This document shows positions 51,800 through 60,611 of a stretch of DNA of 64,000 nt, in pieces; position 1 is the first letter of the stretch, and each line of letters starts with the position of its first letter. The DNA is from Kitasatospora sp. Root107 (GTDB lineage: Bacteria > Actinomycetota > Actinomycetes > Streptomycetales > Streptomycetaceae). Made by a program: the position numbers and the translations under genes. Under the pieces are notes generated by a model. It had not been told where the DNA came from and searched no databases. It saw only the letters and a program-made list of their open reading frames with translations. The stretch lies in NCBI RefSeq assembly GCF_001424875.1, contig NZ_LMCT01000067.1, positions 1 through 64,000 of the forward strand, given 5' to 3'.

Positions 51800-51855
51800 C
51801 CAGGCGCGGCTGACCCGGGTCGGGCCGGCCGCGGCCGGTCTCGGACCGGCCGGTC

Positions 51856-52593
51856 TCAGCGACGGCTCCGCCACCAGCGGCCCAACCAGTGGCGCTGCGG
51901 CGGGGGTTCGGCCTGCCCGGAGGTCTCCGACCGAGGATGCTCGGCGACCAGCAGCAGGAACAGCCGGGCCCAGCAGAGCCGTTCGCCCCGGGGCCAGTCC
52001 AGCGCACGCAGCGCGGCAGAAGCCTGCTCGCAGACCGTCCCGTTGATCCGGACCTCGGCGACGTCGTCGCCCGCCTTGCCGCCGAAGAACAGCTTCACGC
52101 CGTTGACCTGACGCTCGGTCAGCTTCGGCAGTACGGCGGCGGCCAGCACCGGGCCGAGGTCCCGCTCGGTGACCCAGTCGAATAGCGGGTCGGTGTCGGC
52201 GCCGAACACCGCGGCCGGGCCCTGCACGACGTGCCAGCCGGGGAACTCGGGGGCGTCGTAGTGGTCGCCGTTGCCGGTCAGCAGGCTCACCACGGCGGAC
52301 GCCGTGGTGCCCGCCCACATCCGTACCGCGCTGTCCAGCTGCTCCACCTCGGTGCCGCCCACGCCGGCCGCGCAGTCCCAGATCACCGGCGCGTCGCCCT
52401 GGCCGAGCCGCAGAACGTACCCCAGGTCGACATGGCCGCCGCCGGTGCCGTGCTCGTCGTGGTCGCGGAAGGCCACCGCCGTGGTGCCGGGCCCGCGGAC
52501 CAGCGGGCCGTCGACGGTGAAGTCCTGACCGAGCCCGGCCATCTCGCGGATCACCGCGCGCTGGATGACGGCCAGCCGTTCCTGGGGGCGCAC
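51856..52593 (-). CDS. DUF6348-like hypothetical protein
   Basis: This 245-residue soluble protein has a DNA-free, enzyme-less look: alternating beta strands (VDGPLVRGPGTTAVAFRDHD, GHVDLGYVLRLGQGDAPVIW) and a Trp-rich middle (FPGWHVVQGPAAVFG). The C-terminal end is basic (WLGRWWRSRR). It recalls the DUF6348 family of actinomycetes, from memory only. AAGGAG lies about nine bases before the GTG. An 18-bp near-palindrome (52621-52638) sits 28 bases upstream and could be its operator. Confidence 0.65.
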   Translation of the reverse strand: MRPQERLAVIQRAVIREMAGLGQDFTVDGPLVRGPGTTAVAFRDHDEHGTGGGHVDLGYVLRLGQGDAPVIWDCAAGVGGTEVEQLDSAVRMWAGTTASAVVSLLTGNGDHYDAPEFPGWHVVQGPAAVFGADTDPLFDWVTERDLGPVLAAAVLPKLTERQVNGVKLFFGGKAGDDVAEVRINGTVCEQASAALRALDWPRGERLCWARLFLLLVAEHPRSETSGQAEPPPQRHWLGRWWRSRR

Positions 52594-52620
52594 AGGCGGG
52601 CTCCTTGCTCAGCGGGTGCT

Positions 52621-52638
52621 TCGAACACCGGCGTTCGA
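52621..52638. promoter_or_regulatory. Near-perfect 18-bp palindrome upstream of the DUF6348-like gene
   Basis: TCGAACACCGGCGTTCGA has perfect TCGAAC/GTTCGA arms with six bases between. It resembles a LexA box, but the spacing is two bases too long. Confidence 0.45.
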
Positions 52639-52904
52639 GCTCGACCGTGGGCGAGCGTATCGGCCCGGCGTGACCGGTGTCACGGCGCATGCTGGCGGAG
52701 CGGGTCCAGGTGGGTACGGACGGCGATATCGGCCACCCTCCGTGAACAGATCGGGGACGAAGCGTCGCCGATTCGGGCCGTCCGGGTCGCAAGTCCCGGC
52801 CGGGACGTGACCTACGTCCCTGATCATCCTTGTTCACCGTTCAACCGGGGCTTGCCACGAAGCGGTCGATCGGCTTTGCTTCGAGGCCTGTCCGGTGAAC
52901 GACC

Positions 52905-53095
52905 GGACGGGCTCAACCGGGCGGAACGCCGAGTCCTGCCGCCGCCCGGCGCCTCGAACAAGGCACGCATGGCAGGAGCGGGGGACCCAAGGTAAGTCGC
53001 CGAACCGGTGTGAACCGGGACGGCTTGGGGTGAAGCCGCATTCCTGCGGCCGGGCATCTCCCGCCCGAACCCGACAGCTCACCTCGTAGGCGTCG
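52905..53095 (+). ncRNA. ydaO-yuaA (c-di-AMP) riboswitch
   Basis: The leader of the M23 gene carries the stretches I recognise from Streptomyces ydaO elements: GGGGGACCCAAGG, TTGGGGTGAAGCCGC, TCTCCCGCCCGAACCCGACA and GCTCACCTCGTAGGCG, then GGAGAGGAC just before the coding region. c-di-AMP binding would turn the gene off. The remaining upstream part of the gap (52639-52904) contains GGGACGT/ACGTCCC arms (52802-52820) and nothing else clear. Boundaries are approximate. Confidence 0.85.
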
Positions 53096-53110
53096 GAGAG
53101 GACTACCCCC

Positions 53111-54133
53111 ATGTCCGCACAGGGCAAGCACCGTCGCGTCCAGCTGTCCCACCTGACCCGGATCGCCGTCGCGACCGGCGTACTCGGCGCCACCTTCGCA
53201 CTCCCGGTGGCCGCCGCCAGCGCTCACCAGGGCCACGCCGCCGCCTCGGTGCCCCAGGCCGCCCCGGCTGCCGTCACCACCATCGCCACCGAGACCGCCG
53301 CGCCCGCCGTGGTGCCGGTCGCCGCCGCCACTCCGGCCGCGAGCAGCTACCAGGTCGTCAGCGGCGACACCCTCTCGAAGATCGCCAACGCCAAGCAGGT
53401 GGACGGCGGTTGGCAGAAGCTCTACCAGGACAACCGCACCGTGGTGGGCGGCAACCCGAACCTGATCTACCCGGGCCAGCAGCTCTCGCTCGCCGGTCAG
53501 GCCGTGGCCGCCGCGCCGCAGCCCGCCGCGGAGGCCCCGAAGGCCGCCGTCGAGGCGCCGAAGACCGAGACCAAGTCCTCCTCGTCTTCCTCCGCGAGCA
53601 CCACGGACTCCACCAAGGCGTCCCGCTCCAAGTCGACCACCGCAGCCCCGAAGGCCAGCACCCCGAAGGCCAGCACGGCCCCGAAGGCTGCTGCGGCTCC
53701 GAAGGCCCAGTCGACCACCGTGGCGGCCGGCGGTTACGTCGCCCCGGTCAGCGGTGGCACCTCCACCGCGTACCACGCCTCCGGTTCCTCCTGGTCCAGC
53801 GGCTACCACACCGGTGTCGACTTCCGTGCCTCGACCGGCACCGTCGTCAAGGCCATCACCACCGGCACCGTGGTCTCGGCCGGCAACGGCGGGTCCTACG
53901 GCAACGAGGTCGTCGTCAAGCACGCCGACGGCAAGTACTCCGAGTACGCCCACCTCTCCTCGATCTCCGTCAAGGTCGGCCAGTCCGTCTCGGCCGGCCA
54001 GCAGCTCGGCCTCTCGGGTGCCACCGGCAACGTGACCGGCCCGCACCTGCACTTCGAGGTCCGCACCGGCCCGTCCTACGGCTCCGACATCGACCCGGTC
54101 GCGTACCTCCGCGCGCACGGCGTCAACGTCTGA
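53111..54133 (+). CDS. Secreted LysM + M23 peptidase (cell-wall hydrolase)
   Basis: This 340-residue protein has a signal peptide (1-38, ending AAASAH), an Ala/Pro linker, one LysM (about 78-125: YQVVSGDTLSKIANAKQVDG) for peptidoglycan binding, and a long Lys/Ala/Ser/Pro linker (about 135-205). The M23 domain (about 210-335) has zinc ligands in YHTGVDFRA and PHLHFEVRTG. It cleaves peptide cross-links in the wall. Control by the upstream c-di-AMP riboswitch matches Streptomyces wall-hydrolase genes used in growth and spore germination. Confidence 0.93.
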   Translation: MSAQGKHRRVQLSHLTRIAVATGVLGATFALPVAAASAHQGHAAASVPQAAPAAVTTIATETAAPAVVPVAAATPAASSYQVVSGDTLSKIANAKQVDGGWQKLYQDNRTVVGGNPNLIYPGQQLSLAGQAVAAAPQPAAEAPKAAVEAPKTETKSSSSSSASTTDSTKASRSKSTTAAPKASTPKASTAPKAAAAPKAQSTTVAAGGYVAPVSGGTSTAYHASGSSWSSGYHTGVDFRASTGTVVKAITTGTVVSAGNGGSYGNEVVVKHADGKYSEYAHLSSISVKVGQSVSAGQQLGLSGATGNVTGPHLHFEVRTGPSYGSDIDPVAYLRAHGVNV

Positions 54134-54157
54134 TCCGTCTGACCCCGCCTCAGACGA

Positions 54158-54192
54158 CTTCGGCCCCCCGGTCATTGACCGGGGGGCCGAAG
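54158..54192. terminator. Terminator after the M23 gene
   Basis: CTTCGGCCCCCCGGTCA (54158-54174) pairs with TGACCGGGGGGCCGAAG (54176-54192). The innermost bases must open to form a loop. It also faces the convergent tRNA-Gly gene. Confidence 0.8.
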
Positions 54193-54198
54193 CGTTGG

Positions 54199-54269
54199 AG
54201 CGGGTGACGAGAATCGAACTCGCGTGACCAGTTTGGAAGACTGGGGCTCTACCATTGAGCTACACCCGC
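54199..54269 (-). tRNA. tRNA-Gly (anticodon TCC)
   Basis: The reverse strand reads GCGGGTGTAGCTCAATGG at the 5' end, with anticodon stem CCAGT/ACTGG and loop CTTCCAA (anticodon TCC), and T-arm GTTCGATTC. The acceptor GCGGGTG pairs with CACCCGC. A CCA end is encoded at 54196-54198. Confidence 0.95.
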
Positions 54270-54445
54270 ATGTGGTGCCGGAGCACACAGTGACCTCGGG
54301 GCCGTTGCCGGTCGCGAGGACAGGGCCAGCGTACCTGGTCGGGTCGGTTGCTCGCACACCGCTTTGGCGGTTCGGCCCGTTCGGCGGGTCTCCGATATGA
54401 CCAATGGGGCGGCTTGGGTGGCGTGTACGCTTCCTCTCGGCACCA

Positions 54446-54519
54446 CGGGGTGTGGCGCAGCTTGGTAGCGCGTCCGCTTTGGGAGCGGAAGGCCGTCGGT
54501 TCGAATCCGGCCACCCCGA
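54446..54519 (+). tRNA. tRNA-Pro (anticodon TGG)
   Basis: Acceptor CGGGGTG pairs with CACCCCG. The D-arm is GCGCAGCTTGGTAGCGC, the anticodon loop TTTGGGA within TCCGC/GCGGA, and the T-arm GGTTCGAATCC. No CCA is encoded (CAG follows). Confidence 0.95.
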
Positions 54520-54902
54520 CAGTGCGGCAGGGTCTCGTCAACGGGCGGGGCCCTGTTGGCGTTTGGGGATGCCGGGTGGGTGCGGGGCGGGTGCGAGGAG
54601 GGTGAATTCCGGGCTCGCGCAGCGGCCGTCACAGCGGCCATCAGGGGGCCACTGTCACTCGAAGCGCGGCGCCCTGGCGTCCGCCTTTCGTGGTACCGGT
54701 AGGATGGGCCGCTGGCGGTCGTCCCTGTGGCATGTGCACAGGTCAGACCGCCCGAGGGCGAGGAGTCACGCTCACCGTCCACCCCCGTACGGGAGATGCA
54801 GCTCCAACCGCCCATCGCCCGTCTCGCCCGAACCCGATCGGCCCACGGCCGGTCGTCGGACGGCGTAGACAACCTGACCGCAAGCCCCTAGGAGACCCAA
54901 CC
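54520..54902. other. Gene-free stretch carrying the tig promoter
   Basis: 383 bases between tRNA-Pro and tig. TAGGAT (54700-54705) is the best -10, which gives a leader of about 190 bases. Frames that run through here cross the tRNA or lack codon bias. Confidence 0.45.
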
Positions 54903-56294
54903 GTGAAGAGCGCCGTCGAGACTCTGAACCCGACCCGGGTTCGACTCACCGTCGAGGTGCCCTTCGAGGAGCTCAAGCCGAGCCTCGACGCGGCTTACAA
55001 GAAGATCAACTCGCAGGTCTCGGTCCCGGGCTTCCGTAAGGGCAAGATCCCGAACCGCGTCATCGACCAGCGCTTCGGCCGTGCCGCCGTGCTGGAAGAG
55101 GCGGTCAACGACGCCCTGCCGCGCTTCTACACGCAGGCCGTCGACGAGGGCAAGATCGAGGTCCTCGGACAGCCCGACATCACCGACATCCAGGGTGTCG
55201 AGAACCTCGCCGACGGCGGTGACCTCAGCTTCGTCGCCGAGGTCGACGTGCGTCCCGAGATCACCCTCCCGGACTTCGCCGGCATCGAGGTCGTCGTCGA
55301 CCCGATCGTGGTCGAGGACGAGGACGTCGAGAAGTCGCTGGAGCAGCTGCGCGAGCGCTTCTCCTCGGTCAAGGACGTCGAGCGCGCCGCCGCCGAGGGC
55401 GATGTCGTGGTCGTCGACCTCGAGGCCAAGGTCGACGGTGAGGTGCCGGACGACGGCACCGCCACCGGCGTGAGCTACGAGATCGGCTCCGGCCGCCTGC
55501 TGGACGGCATCGACGAGGCCGTCATCGGCCTGTCCGCCGGCGAGACCAAGACCTTCACCACCGAGCTCAAGGGCGGCACCCAGGCCGGCCAGAGCTCCGA
55601 GGTCACCGTCACCGTGACCGCCGTCCAGGAGAAGGAACTCCCCGAGCTGGACGACGAGTTCGCCCAGATGGCGAGCGAGTTCGACAGCCTGGAGGAGCTG
55701 AAGGACGACTCCCGCAAGCGCCTCGAGCGGATGCGCGAGTTCGACCAGGCCACCCAGGCCCAGGAGCGGGTGCTCGACGAGCTGCTGAAGCTGGTCGAGA
55801 TGGACTACCCGGAGAAGCTCCTCAAGGACGAGGTCGAGACCCGCAAGCACAACCTCGAGCACCACCAGCTCGAGCCCATGGGCCTGACCCTCGAGACCTA
55901 CCTCGCCACCCAGGACAAGTCCGTCGAGGACTTCGCCAAGGAGACCGAGGACCAGGCCAAGAAGGGCATCAAGACCCAGTTCGTGCTCGACGAGATCGTC
56001 GACAAGGAGAAGCTGGGCGTCAACCAGGAGGAGCTCACCGAGCACCTCATCCGCCGTGCGGCGGGCTCCGGCATGACGCCGGACCAGTTCGCCCAGCAGG
56101 TCGTCCAGGGCAACCAGGTGCCGCTGCTGGTCGGCGAGGTCGCCCGTGGCAAGGCGCTGGCGCTGGTGGTCGAGGCCGCCAAGGTCACCGACACCAACGG
56201 TGACGTCGTCTCCTTCGAGGACGACGAGGACGAGGACGCCGCCGAGGCGTCGACCGAGGCTGTCGAGGCTTCGGCCGAGACCACCGAGGCCTGA
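54903..56294 (+). CDS. tig: Trigger factor (ribosome-associated chaperone/PPIase)
   Basis: This 463-residue protein has the ribosome-docking N-domain (1-110: [21 protein letters not shown]), an FKBP-type PPIase domain (about 160-240: [20 protein letters not shown]) and a helical chaperone C-domain. The tail is very acidic ([13 protein letters not shown]). It binds nascent chains at the exit tunnel. A TAGGAG site lies just before GTG 54903. Placement before clpP1-clpP2-clpX is widely conserved. Confidence 0.97.
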   Translation: MKSAVETLNPTRVRLTVEVPFEELKPSLDAAYKKINSQVSVPGFRKGKIPNRVIDQRFGRAAVLEEAVNDALPRFYTQAVDEGKIEVLGQPDITDIQGVENLADGGDLSFVAEVDVRPEITLPDFAGIEVVVDPIVVEDEDVEKSLEQLRERFSSVKDVERAAAEGDVVVVDLEAKVDGEVPDDGTATGVSYEIGSGRLLDGIDEAVIGLSAGETKTFTTELKGGTQAGQSSEVTVTVTAVQEKELPELDDEFAQMASEFDSLEELKDDSRKRLERMREFDQATQAQERVLDELLKLVEMDYPEKLLKDEVETRKHNLEHHQLEPMGLTLETYLATQDKSVEDFAKETEDQAKKGIKTQFVLDEIVDKEKLGVNQEELTEHLIRRAAGSGMTPDQFAQQVVQGNQVPLLVGEVARGKALALVVEAAKVTDTNGDVVSFEDDEDEDAAEASTEAVEASAETTEA

Positions 56295-56320
56295 TTCCCC
56301 CGGTAGTACCGAGCTGTTCC

Positions 56321-56362
56321 GGACGGCCCGGACACCCCGTCAGCGGGGTGTCCGGGCCGTCC
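56321..56362 (+). terminator. tig terminator
   Basis: A perfect 18-bp stem (56321-56338 with 56345-56362) has a GTCAGC loop. GTTGTTCC follows. Confidence 0.88.
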
Positions 56363-56383
56363 GTTGTTCCCGCTCCGACCCTG

Positions 56384-56441
56384 CGCTCACAGCGAACAGT
56401 TCTGCGTGGGGGATTCTGCGGCCGGGCCTGCGCGTTAGGGT
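56384..56441 (+). promoter_or_regulatory. clpP1 promoter region with ClgR-type box
   Basis: CGCTCACAGCGAAC (56384-56397) fits the core CGCYNANRGCG reported for actinobacterial ClgR, an activator of clp genes. TAGGGT (56436-56441) is a likely -10, which puts the box near the -50 position. TTCACGCAGTGA (56456-56467) is another partial palindrome. Confidence 0.6.
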
Positions 56442-56534
56442 CCTTAGACAGTGACATTCACGCAGTGATATCTAGCTGTGCGACAGAGCGGCGGCTGTAG
56501 CGCGGCCGTCCAATTCGACTGAGCAGGTGGCTAA

Positions 56535-57173
56535 GTGACGTTCCCGCAGATGCAGATGCCTGGCCTGATGGCGCCGCACGCCGCCGGTGGTGACGTGCTC
56601 GGCGGCCTGGGAGACCAGGTCTACAACCGGCTGCTCAACGAGCGGATCATCTTCCTCGGCCAGCAGGTCGACGACGATATCGCCAACAAGATCACGGCCC
56701 AGCTGCTTCTCCTTGCCGCAGACCCGGACAAGGACATCTACCTGTACATCAACTCGCCCGGCGGCTCGATCACCGCGGGCATGGCGATCTACGACACCAT
56801 GCAGTACATCAAGAACGACGTGGTCACCATCGCGATGGGCATGGCGGCCTCGATGGGTCAGTTCCTGCTGACCGCGGGTGCGAAGGGCAAGCGCTTCTCG
56901 CTGCCGAACGCCAACATCCTGATGCACCAGCCCTCCGCCGGTCTCGGCGGTTCGGCCACCGACATCCGGATCCAGGCCGAGCAGCTGCTCCGTACCAAGA
57001 AGCGGATGTCCGAGCTGATCGCCGCGCACAGCGGCCAGTCGTTCGACCGGGTCACCGCGGACTCCGACCGGGACCGCTGGTTCACCCCGGAGCAGGCCAA
57101 GGAGTACGGCCTGATCGACTCGATCATGCACAGCGCCGCGGACGTTCCCGGCGGCGGCGGCACCGGCGCCTGA
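56535..57173 (+). CDS. clpP1: ATP-dependent Clp protease proteolytic subunit 1
   Basis: In this 212-residue serine protease, the catalytic triad is Ser106 ([10 protein letters not shown]), His131 (LMHQPSAG) and Asp180 (SDRDRWF). Handle and gating segments are normal: [20 protein letters not shown]. The first 15-20 residues form a propeptide normally removed by self-cleavage. It assembles with ClpP2 into a mixed tetradecamer fed by ClpX or ClpC. It starts on GTG with only a weak CAGGTGG site upstream. Confidence 0.95.
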   Translation: MTFPQMQMPGLMAPHAAGGDVLGGLGDQVYNRLLNERIIFLGQQVDDDIANKITAQLLLLAADPDKDIYLYINSPGGSITAGMAIYDTMQYIKNDVVTIAMGMAASMGQFLLTAGAKGKRFSLPNANILMHQPSAGLGGSATDIRIQAEQLLRTKKRMSELIAAHSGQSFDRVTADSDRDRWFTPEQAKEYGLIDSIMHSAADVPGGGGTGA

Positions 57174-57227
57174 CAGCACCGGCAGCAGACCCAACCGACC
57201 GTCACGCTTCGGAGGACCGAACACCCC

Positions 57228-57875
57228 ATGAACACCGTGCGCACCGAGTTCACCGCCCCGAGGGCCGAGGGCCGCTACATCGTCCCGCGCTTCGTCGAGC
57301 GCACCTCGCAGGGCATCCGCGAGTACGACCCGTACGCCAAGCTGTTCGAGGAGCGCATCATCTTCCTCGGCTCCCAGGTGGACGACATCTCGGCCAACGA
57401 CATCATGGCGCAGCTGCTCTGCCTGGAGTCGATGGACCCGGACCGCGAGATCCAGATGTACATCAACTCGCCCGGCGGCTCCTTCACGGCGCTGACCGCG
57501 ATCTACGACACCATGCAGTACGTCAAGCCCGACATCACCACCGTCTGCATGGGCCAGGCGGCCTCCGCGGCGGCCGTGCTGCTGGCGGCGGGCACCCCCG
57601 GCAAGCGGATGGCGCTGCCGAACGCCCGGATCCTGATCCACCAGCCGTACACCGAGACCGGCCGGGGCCAGGTCTCCGACCTGGAGATCCAGGCCCGGGA
57701 GATCTTCCGGATGCGCGAGCAGCTGGAGGAGATGCTGTCCAAGCACTCCAACAAGCCGGTCGAGCAGGTCCGCGACGACATCGAGCGGGACAAGATCCTG
57801 ACGGCCGAGGAGGCCCTGGAGTACGGGCTGATCGACCAGATCATCTCCACCCGGAAGTCCTCCATGACCTCCTGA
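57228..57875 (+). CDS. clpP2: ATP-dependent Clp protease proteolytic subunit 2
   Basis: In this 215-residue partner of ClpP1, the catalytic residues are Ser113 ([10 protein letters not shown]), His138 (ILIHQPYTE) and Asp188 (IERDKILT). [20 protein letters not shown] is the oxyanion strand. Residues 1-20 include a propeptide. It starts 54 bases after clpP1 with CGGAGGA upstream, in one operon. Confidence 0.95.
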   Translation: MNTVRTEFTAPRAEGRYIVPRFVERTSQGIREYDPYAKLFEERIIFLGSQVDDISANDIMAQLLCLESMDPDREIQMYINSPGGSFTALTAIYDTMQYVKPDITTVCMGQAASAAAVLLAAGTPGKRMALPNARILIHQPYTETGRGQVSDLEIQAREIFRMREQLEEMLSKHSNKPVEQVRDDIERDKILTAEEALEYGLIDQIISTRKSSMTS

Positions 57876-58109
57876 ACCCCGCTGGGTTCACCGGGCGGGG
57901 CATGGCACTGAGCCATGCTCCGCCTGTCTCTTCGACGGCATCTGTTCGGTATCAATTCGCCCTGGGCGTACCGCAGAGCTGTCGAAGACGGCGGAATTGG
58001 CGGCTCGGCAGAGTACCGTCGGATAGCGAGACCGATCGCTCGACGGCGACCGGTCCACAGCACCAGGCCCCGGACCCCCGCGGGGCCCCTGGCGAAGGGG
58101 AAGCACCTC

Positions 58110-59399
58110 GTGGCACGCATCGGAGACGGTGGCGACCTGCTCAAGTGCTCGTTCTGTGGCAAGTCCCAGAAGCAGGTGAAGAAGCTGATCGCCGGGCCTG
58201 GCGTGTACATCTGCGACGAGTGCATCGACCTGTGCAACGAGATCATCGAGGAGGAGCTCGCCGAGACCTCCGAGGTGCGTTTCGAGGAGCTCCCGAAGCC
58301 CCGTGAGATCTACGAGTTCCTGGATCAGTACGTGGTCGGCCAGGACACCGCCAAGAAGTCGCTGTCGGTCGCGGTCTACAACCACTACAAGCGCGTCCAG
58401 GCCGGCGAGGCCGGGCGCAGTGGTGGCAACGGCCGCGAGGACGCGATCGAGCTGGCGAAGTCCAACATCCTGCTGCTCGGCCCGACCGGCTCCGGCAAGA
58501 CGCTGCTCGCGCAGACCCTGGCCCGGATGCTGAACGTGCCGTTCGCGATCGCCGACGCCACCGCCCTCACCGAGGCGGGTTACGTCGGCGAGGACGTCGA
58601 GAACATCCTGCTCAAGCTGATCCAGGCCGCTGACTACGACGTCAAGAAGGCCGAGACCGGGATCATCTACATCGACGAGATCGACAAGGTCGCCCGCAAG
58701 AGCGAGAACCCGTCGATCACCCGCGATGTCTCCGGCGAGGGTGTCCAGCAGGCGCTGCTGAAGATCCTGGAGGGCACCACCGCGAGTGTGCCGCCGCAGG
58801 GCGGCCGCAAGCACCCGCACCAGGAGTTCATCCAGATCGACACCACCAACGTGCTGTTCATCGTCGGCGGCGCGTTCGCCGGCCTGGAGCGGATCGTCGA
58901 GGGCCGCGCGGGTGGCAAGGGCATCGGCTTCGGTGCCAACATCCGCTCGAAGCGCGAGTCGGACAGCAGCGACCACTTCCGTTCGGTGATGCCGGAGGAC
59001 CTGGTGAAGTTCGGGATGATCCCCGAGTTCATCGGGCGGCTCCCGGTGATCACCAGCGTGCACAACCTGGACCGCGAGGCGCTGCTGCAGATCCTCACCG
59101 AGCCGAAGAACGCGCTGGTCAAGCAGTACCGCAAGCTCTTCGAACTGGACGGCGTGGAGCTGGAGTTCAGCCGCGACGCGCTGGAGGCGATCGCCGACCA
59201 GGCGATCCTGCGCGGCACCGGTGCCCGTGGCCTGCGGGCCATCATGGAGGAGGTGCTGATGTCCGTGATGTACGAGGTGCCGTCCCGGCAGGACGTGGCC
59301 CGCGTGGTGGTCACCGGCGACGTGGTCTCCAAGCACGCGATCCCGACCCTGGTCCCGCGCGACATGATCAAGCGTGAGCGGCGCGACAAGAGCGCCTGA
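58110..59399 (+). CDS. clpX: ATP-dependent Clp protease ATPase subunit ClpX
   Basis: In this 429-residue AAA+ unfoldase, the N-terminal zinc finger uses C13, C16, C35 and C38 (CSFCGK and CDECIDLC). Walker A is GPTGSGKT, Walker [10 protein letters not shown], and pore loop GYVG lies in [10 protein letters not shown]. Adaptor and substrates enter through it for degradation by ClpP1P2. GTG 58110 fits the family start and has AAGGGGAAG upstream; an ATG 195 bases earlier would add a non-homologous, basic stretch. Confidence 0.97.
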   Translation: MARIGDGGDLLKCSFCGKSQKQVKKLIAGPGVYICDECIDLCNEIIEEELAETSEVRFEELPKPREIYEFLDQYVVGQDTAKKSLSVAVYNHYKRVQAGEAGRSGGNGREDAIELAKSNILLLGPTGSGKTLLAQTLARMLNVPFAIADATALTEAGYVGEDVENILLKLIQAADYDVKKAETGIIYIDEIDKVARKSENPSITRDVSGEGVQQALLKILEGTTASVPPQGGRKHPHQEFIQIDTTNVLFIVGGAFAGLERIVEGRAGGKGIGFGANIRSKRESDSSDHFRSVMPEDLVKFGMIPEFIGRLPVITSVHNLDREALLQILTEPKNALVKQYRKLFELDGVELEFSRDALEAIADQAILRGTGARGLRAIMEEVLMSVMYEVPSRQDVARVVVTGDVVSKHAIPTLVPRDMIKRERRDKSA

Positions 59400-59416
59400 C
59401 CCGCAGTCAGCAGAAC

Positions 59417-59446
59417 GGCCCCGCACCCTGTGAAGGGTGCGGGGCC
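59417..59446. terminator. Bidirectional terminator after clpX
   Basis: A 13-bp stem GGCCCCGCACCCT / AGGGTGCGGGGCC has a GTGA loop. TTCTCGTTGT follows on the clpX side; the opposite gene ends at 59463. Confidence 0.85.
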
Positions 59447-59462
59447 TTCTCGTTGTCACGGA

Positions 59463-60452
59463 CTACTTGGCGACCACCACGAGATCCCGGATCGCCCGGG
59501 CCTGGTCGGCGGCCTGGGTCAGGGAGACCGGGGTGGTCTTGCCGGTCAGGGAGACCTTGATGAAGGCGACCGTGCCGACGGTGGAGTGGTTGGCCCAGAC
59601 ACAGAGCGGGACGTCCATGGTCCCCATCGACGCGACGCCGCAGGAGAGCTTGCCGCCCGGGTCCTTCTCGTCCTTGGCGTCGACCGAGGCCAGCGGGGTC
59701 TTCCAGGTCACCTTCTCGTCGGCGCCGGCGTTGGCGCCGGTGGCGAACCTCTCGGTGCCTGCCTTGATGACGGCAGCCGGATCGCTGAACTTGCCCCACG
59801 AACCGCCGATGGCGATCGTGTCCGTCGCGTCCTTGCCCTTGAGGTAGCTCGCGGAGATGCCACCGTCGTACGCGATGCCCCCCGTGCCGAGTGCACCGGC
59901 CGACTCGGGCTTGGTCGACTTCTGGGTGTAGCCGCCGGGCAGCGTGGCCGGGGCGGCCAGCTTGTACTTGCCCAGAGTGGAGTTACCGGCGCTGCTGCTG
60001 CCGCCGCCGGGCGAGTCGGAGCTGGTCAGCGCCCAGACGCCGATGCCGCCACCGACCAGCACCAGCGCACCGATCACCAGGCCGATCACCAGCCCGGCGC
60101 TGCTCTTCTTCGGCTCGCCCGGCCCGCCGAACTGCTGGCCGTACGGCTGCTGCCCGTACGGGGGCTGCGGCGCGCCGTACTGCGGGGCCTGCCCGTACGG
60201 CGGCGGGGTGCCGAACTGGGGTGCGGGGGACTGCTGTTGGGGCTGGCCGAACTGCGGCGGGCCCGGCTGCTGCGGCGGCGCGCCGTACGGTCCGGCGGGC
60301 GGCTGGGCCTGGGGCGGGTAGCCGTACTGCTGGGGCGGCTGGCCGTACGGGGGCTGCGGCGCGCCGTAGGGCTGCTGCGGCGGCTGGCCGTACGGCTGCT
60401 GCGGCTGTTGCGGCGGCTGGCCCTGCGGATACTGCTGCCCCGGCCCGTTCAT
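59463..60452 (-). CDS. Pro/Gln-rich single-span membrane protein, unknown
   Basis: In this 329-residue protein, residues 1-115 are Pro/Gln/Gly/Tyr-rich repeats (QPPQQPYGAPQPPYGQPPQQ-like) facing the cytoplasm. One membrane helix (about 120-142, GLVIGLVIGALVLVGGGIGV) follows, then a Ser/Gly linker and an extracytoplasmic domain of about 175 residues with two Cys (LSCGVASMG, PLCVWANH) that may form a disulphide. Such PQQP-type proteins are common in actinomycetes and role is unknown. GGGGGAGACCG precedes the ATG. It converges on clpX and is divergent from valS. Confidence 0.75.
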   Translation of the reverse strand: MNGPGQQYPQGQPPQQPQQPYGQPPQQPYGAPQPPYGQPPQQYGYPPQAQPPAGPYGAPPQQPGPPQFGQPQQQSPAPQFGTPPPYGQAPQYGAPQPPYGQQPYGQQFGGPGEPKKSSAGLVIGLVIGALVLVGGGIGVWALTSSDSPGGGSSSAGNSTLGKYKLAAPATLPGGYTQKSTKPESAGALGTGGIAYDGGISASYLKGKDATDTIAIGGSWGKFSDPAAVIKAGTERFATGANAGADEKVTWKTPLASVDAKDEKDPGGKLSCGVASMGTMDVPLCVWANHSTVGTVAFIKVSLTGKTTPVSLTQAADQARAIRDLVVVAK

Positions 60453-60591
60453 CGGTCTCCCCCACGTCGGTTGTGACTGTTCGTCAGTGCGCGCCAGACG
60501 GGCGTGCGAGTATCGGGGCACGGTATCGCACGCGTCAAGACCGGCCCCGTCCGGGTGGTCGCCGGGGAAGGCGGTCGAAGCCGGTCCCCAG

Positions 60592-60604
60592 GTTTACGTA
60601 AACT
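60592..60604 (+). promoter_or_regulatory. valS -10 with perfect palindrome
   Basis: GTTTACGTAAAC (60592-60603) is a perfect 12-bp palindrome. TAAACT (60599-60604) within it is a good -10, ending seven bases before GTG 60612, so valS mRNA may be leaderless and the palindrome a steric operator. Confidence 0.55.
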
Positions 60605-60611
60605 GTGTGTC

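Noticed and set aside
52621-52638. LexA box
   Set aside because: Arm spacing is six bases instead of four; reported only as an unassigned palindrome.
54404-54868. 154-codon ORF between tRNA-Gly and tig
   Set aside because: It runs through the tRNA-Pro gene and lacks codon bias.
57993-58020. SigR promoter before clpX
   Set aside because: GGAAT is present, but the GTT element is not at the required 18-base spacing.
60060-60450. Apparent tandem repeat region before valS
   Set aside because: It is the Pro/Gln/Tyr/Gly low-complexity coding sequence of the membrane protein, not a separate repeat element or CRISPR.
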